Below, in pieces: positions 60,523 to 64,000 of a stretch of 64,000 nt of DNA. Below the pieces are notes generated by a model. The model had not been told where the DNA came from, made no database searches, and saw nothing but the letters and a program-made list of their open reading frames with translations. Made by a program: the position numbers and the translations under genes. The stretch covers positions 51,175,459 through 51,239,458 of the forward strand of contig NC_071392.1 in NCBI RefSeq assembly GCF_022682495.2, in the 5' to 3' direction. How positions within the stretch are numbered: position 1 is the first letter of the stretch; every line of letters starts with the position of its first letter. Origin of the DNA: Desmodus rotundus (lineage: Eukaryota; Chordata; Mammalia; Chiroptera; Phyllostomidae).

Positions 60523-61445
60523 TTAAAGCAGTCCCTTTAGCATCTCTTGCAGAGCTGGTTTGGTGGAAGGGTATTCTTTTAGACTTCTTTTGTCTGGGAA
60601 ACTCTTTATTTGGTCTTCTATCTTGATTGAGAGCCTTGCTGGGTAAAGTAGTCTTGGTTGCAGGCCCCTGGTTCTCATTACGTGGAATATTTTTTGCCAT
60701 TCTCTTCTGGCTTGGAGCATTTCCATTGAGAAGTCAGTTGCTAACCTTATTGGGGCTCCCTTGTATGTTACTTCCTTTTTCTCCCTTGCTGCCTTTAAGA
60801 TCCTCTCTTTGTCTTGGAATTTTGCCATTTTAATTATGATGTGTCTTGCAGTGGGCCTCTTTGGGTTCCTCTTGCTTGGGACTCTCTGTGTTTCCTGGAT
60901 TTGGGTGACTTTTTCTCTCCTCAGATTAGGGAAATTTTCCATCATTACTTTTTCAAACAGGTTTTCTATCCCTTGCTCTTCTTCTTCTCCTTCTGGTATT
61001 CCTATTATACGGACATTGTTACATTTTATGTTGTCCTGCATTGCCCTTATTGCCTCTTCATTCTTTCTGAGCCTCTTTTCCTTTTCTTGCTCTTTCTGGG
61101 TGTTTTTTTCTACTTTGTCCGCCAGCTCGCTGATCCGATCCTCTGCTTCATCAAGTCTGCTTTTACTGTGTTCTTCAGTTCAGAAATTGTATTCTTCATT
61201 TCCTCTTGGCCCTTGTTGATAGTTTCTATTTACTTTTTCATGTTGATATAGTTTGCTGTGAGTTCATTGCAGTTTCCCTGTAGTTTCTGGTAGTTCTCTG
61301 TGAGCTCAGAGAGCTCAGTGAGTTTGCTGATAATCATTGCTTTGAACTCAGTATCTGATAGTTGACTTGCCTCTTTTTCAGTTAGCATTGTTTCTGAGGC
61401 TTCCTCCTTTCCTTTCATTTGGGGATTGTTTCTTTGTCTTCCCAT
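60523..61445 (-). pseudogene. L1 ORF1 remnant
   Basis: N-terminal piece (61445 to 61230) starts MGRQRNNPQMKGKEEAS and ends at a TAA where the sister copy has GAA after NMKK. The C-terminal 172 codons (61041 to 60523) carry the RNA-binding part (IIGIPEGEEEEQ, ARHIIIKMAKFQDKERILKAA) in another frame. A deletion in the coiled-coil region near 61160 accounts for the frame change. Confidence 0.88.
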
Positions 61446-63077
61446 TGTTTGTGAGACTCTTCTTGTTAGCCTCTGCTTCTTAAATTGATCTATTCTGACT
61501 CCCTGGGTTTATGGTATGAACTTCTATGGTAGAATGCCAATGGGATTCAGTGGTGCTGTCTCCTTAATCGCCTGTGCTCACTGGTCTTGTGCTGACGTTT
61601 ATGGGTATAACACGGTCTAACTCTGGTCTTTTCAGCACTCCAGGTTTCTTGTCTCACCTGTGGGAAAAAGAGGAAGGGGGGGCAAAAAAAAAAAAGAAGG
61701 GAAGGAGGGAAAAAGGGAAGAGAAAAGGAAACAAAGGAAGGAAGAAGGAATAAATAAGGTAAAGGATGAAAGGAAGAAGGAATACAAAAAAGAAAGAAGG
61801 ATGGAAAGGAAGAAGGAATTCAGGGTGAAAGGAGGAAAGAAAAAAAAAGTCTTCAGCTGGCTTTAAACCAGTCAGGTTAGTTCTGCTGGTCTTCCTGTCT
61901 GTGGAATGGGAGGGGGTGTTTGGAAGGATTGGTTTCACTTTTCTCCCTTCCTGAGCCACACTCTTCACTGTTGTTCAGCCTTCAGTCCAGTTCCTCCGGG
62001 TCCTTCTGCTCCCCACTAGGCCTTTAGTTCACCAGCTGTGCTGTCCTTGAGTTGCACCAATTAGGGGCAGCTCACATTCCACCTTCTTGCTCTTTGCTGT
62101 CTTAGATGCTAGGGGCTCTCAGTGCTGCTATGGGTTAGTTCAGCCCCCTACTGGGTCGAGTCTTTCCGGGGAATGCAGTCTCCCCTAACCCTGCAGCTCC
62201 CCTCTGCTGGGCGTTCTGCCTTCCTCCTAGAGAGCCAGTAGGCCCTGCAGGGTTCTGTGCGCAGGGGCTAGGTAGGAGTTTTTCAGACCTGGTACTTTTG
62301 GGTGTGGTCGCCTGCAGGCAGCCAGGCTGTTGATAGGGTTGTGTGGCCGATCTCTGCTTTGGACTTAGGTTGGTTGCTGATCCCCTGCTTTGGGTCTGTG
62401 CGCAGGGACAGCCAGCTACTGCTCCGGTTGCGCACCCACCCGAGGTTTCAGGTGTGGGTGCCCAGCCGGGGTTTTTGGTGTGCGCGCCCACCCAGGAGCT
62501 TTTTGTCTGTCCACCCAGGCAGCTGGGCTGCTTATCAGGGCACGCGCTCACCAGGAGTTTCAGGTGTGGGCCCCCAGTCCGCTAATCTGGGTGCGCGCCA
62601 GCTGGGCTTCAGGTGAGAGCTGGGGCTGCTTTTCCACGTTCACAGTGCAGGGGCTGAGGGGGTAGAGGCGCCAGAGGCCGAGGCTGCTGTGGAGAGTTCT
62701 CTAACTAGCCCCTGCGTGCCTCTATTTTCTTTTCCTTTTTGAGAAATTCTTCCTATTCAAGCCCCCCTGGTCCAAACAAGCACCTGGCTGCTCACACAGC
62801 CCAGCCTGGCTCTCTCCCAAGAATCCTGCAGCAGACCCTGCGCCCTGGCCGGGGCTTCAGCCGCCCTGGTTCCAGTGCTCGTCCCAGGGACTTTATTTTC
62901 CTTAAGCACTCTTCTTACTGTCTGATCTTGCAATGTCCTCTATCTTGGGTCTCCGATCTTCATATATGCTGGAATACTGTTGGCTGTTCTCTCTGCTCCT
63001 CAGATCAGCTAGGTATTTCACTGGCGTTGAGGGGAAGTGGACTCAGCTCCCACCTATCTCGCCGCCATCTTCTGGAC
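61446..63077 (-). promoter_or_regulatory. L1 5'UTR / internal promoter
   Basis: GC-rich 1.6 kb between ORF1 and the 5' end, with AAGATGGCGGC at the extreme end. It contains a roughly 190-bp polypurine tract (61660-61855). Promoter activity is inferred. Confidence 0.65.
61660..61855. repeat. Long polypurine tract (GAAGG/GGAAA-rich)
   Basis: Almost only A and G on the plus strand for about 190 bases, with few pyrimidines. No regular unit is fixed, although GGAAGAAGGAAT-like blocks recur near 61738, 61768 and 61810. Open frames through it are low-complexity. Confidence 0.9.
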
Positions 63078-63093
63078 TGCATTCTTTATTTCT
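63078..63093. repeat. Target-site duplication of the nested L1, right copy
   Basis: TGCATTCTTTATTTCT, matching 56398-56409 apart from four extra bases. Confidence 0.7.
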
Positions 63094-64000
63094 GACTAGT
63101 CCTTTTTTATGCTTTCTTTTTCATGTTGTTGCACATCTTTATAACCATTACTTTAAACTCTGTATCTGACAAATTGCTTGCCTCCATTTCATTTAGCTCT
63201 TTCCTTAGAGAATTTTGTTTTTCTTTCATTTGGGGCTTGTTTCTTTGTCTTCCATTTTGGTTGCCTTTATGTGTTTGTTTCTATATATTAGGTAGATCTG
63301 CATAGACTCTGGTGCAGCCCAATGTCTGAGTTGCCTGTGACTGGCCCTGGGCCAACTGTTTGGAGTTATCAGCAATTCACAGCTTGTGGTTCCTTCTGCT
63401 GTACCAAGTTGTGTGCTAATGGACCAATGTGTGCACAAAGGCTGACTTTTACCAGCACCAGGCCCAGGGCATGGTCAGCTAAAGTCTCAAAGCACCCAGA
63501 GAACTGCCTCGGTCTATAAGCTGCTTGTTAGGCTTAATCACTGAAAGAGCCCCTGGCTGTACTCCTCAGCAGGGTTTAAGCTCCACAGGGTGGGGTGAGA
63601 GGGATTTCTGTGGGTTGGGTTATTTCTTCCCTGCAGGCTGATGTCACATGGAGGGGAGTGCTCTGCCCAAGAAAGATGGCTTCTGCAGTATGGGGAATGA
63701 GTAAGCACAAGGATCCTGACAGCTGACCCTACAGCTTTCTCAGCAGAGCCACCAAACCCAGACTCTCCTCATGTGGCTCCAGTTCTCCCTGCCCTACATC
63801 TGTGAGAGCCCAAGGTAATTGTCTGCAAGCAAAATTTTGTGCACTGGCTCTTTGAGAGAGTGCCTACATCTCTAGGCATCTCTCCCAGGACAGACCCCAC
63901 TGCTTTTCACAGAAGGATGCTACACAGGTGCCATTCCCAGTTCTGGTTCTTTATGCTAAGGAGGCCAGCCTGATGTTTAGACTCAACACTTCTCATGGCA
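63094..64000 (-). mobile_element. Older L1, 5' part (continues past the edge)
   Basis: Resumes the ORF1 region: 'actttaaactctgtatctgacaaattgcttgcctcc' and 'ttctttcatttggggcttgtttctttgtcttccatt' parallel the ORF1 start of the young L1s. A 5'UTR-like GC-richer segment from about 63300 runs to the window end. It is the other half of the element at 54355-56397. Confidence 0.75.

Larger units (their letters stand above)
56410..63077 (-). mobile_element. Full-length L1 (6.67 kb), nested in an older L1
   Basis: Complete from the 5' end (CCAGAAGATGGCGGCGAGA on the minus strand, YY1-type motif, about 63058-63076) through 5'UTR, ORF1 (61445 to 60523), ORF2 (60476 to 56662) and 3'UTR to the poly(A) tail (T/A-rich at 56410-56425). 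ORF1 has a nonsense codon and a frameshift. ORF2 is split into about seven frames. It is therefore inactive, but young enough that every domain is legible. It is about 800 bp longer than the sister copy at 11511-17379 because that copy has an ORF2 deletion. Confidence 0.93.
52002..64000 (-). other. AMPH intron (incomplete), repeat-filled
   Basis: Upstream intron running off the window. Positions 52002-53390 are mostly unrecognised. MIR-like relics lie at about 53395-53500 and 53930-54115. From 54355 to the end is nested L1 sequence. I looked for the expected preceding exon (ENIISFFEDNF-like peptide) on the minus strand and did not find it. Confidence 0.75.

Noticed and set aside
61654..61968. 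Phe/Pro-rich and Lys/Arg-rich open frames
   Set aside because: Low-complexity translation of the polypurine tract in both directions.
1..64000. Endogenous retrovirus or LTR
   Set aside because: No gag/pol/env-like frames, primer-binding site or paired LTRs recognised; all reverse-transcriptase frames are L1 type.

Overview
This window is a piece of a mammalian nuclear genome, almost certainly from a microbat. Two tRNA-derived SINEs of the chiropteran VES type (8720-8996 and 41161-41368) and a young L1/HAL1 set with the 3' tail I associate with bats support this. The species cannot be resolved. I recognise one protein-coding gene: the 3' half of AMPH (amphiphysin, the synaptic BAR-SH3 protein of clathrin-mediated vesicle endocytosis). 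It is transcribed right to left on the minus strand. The identification rests on exon-by-exon similarity to human amphiphysin as I remember it, with consensus splice sites.

Layout in transcription order: a clathrin/AP-2-binding exon (51882-52001), two 24-base microexons (48597-48620, 46219-46242), a 1.5-kb degenerate alternative exon (44406-45951), short linker exons (43610-43642, 39440-39499, 35175-35300), two long acidic linker exons (20086-20295, 18109-18351), and two exons forming the SH3 domain (10267-10368, 5022-5129). The stop codon is at 5022-5024 and a probable poly(A) signal lies at 3940-3945. The BAR domain and proline-rich exons lie beyond the right edge. Every intact exon is a multiple of three and phase 0, so each can be spliced in or out without a frameshift.

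Most remaining sequence is intron filled with mobile elements. They include a full-length but dead L1 with a 14-bp target duplication (11511-17379), a nearly intact half-L1 (HAL1) with a 15-bp duplication (25899-27914), an internally deleted mariner (30775-31543), an ancient HAL1/L1M (about 40000-42960), MIR and hAT relics, and a full-length L1 (56410-63077) nested inside an older L1. The large L1/HAL1 insertions lie in the same orientation as AMPH, apart from the ancient 40-43 kb element and short fragments. No RNA gene, CRISPR array or endogenous retrovirus was recognised.

The most interesting observation is the 1546-bp exon-like block at 44406-45951. It has a strong acceptor, a plausible donor and a clearly protein-like acidic reading frame, but is broken by stops and frameshifts. 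It may be the decayed counterpart of the large insert of the retina-specific amphiphysin variant reported in rat, which would be notable in an echolocating bat.
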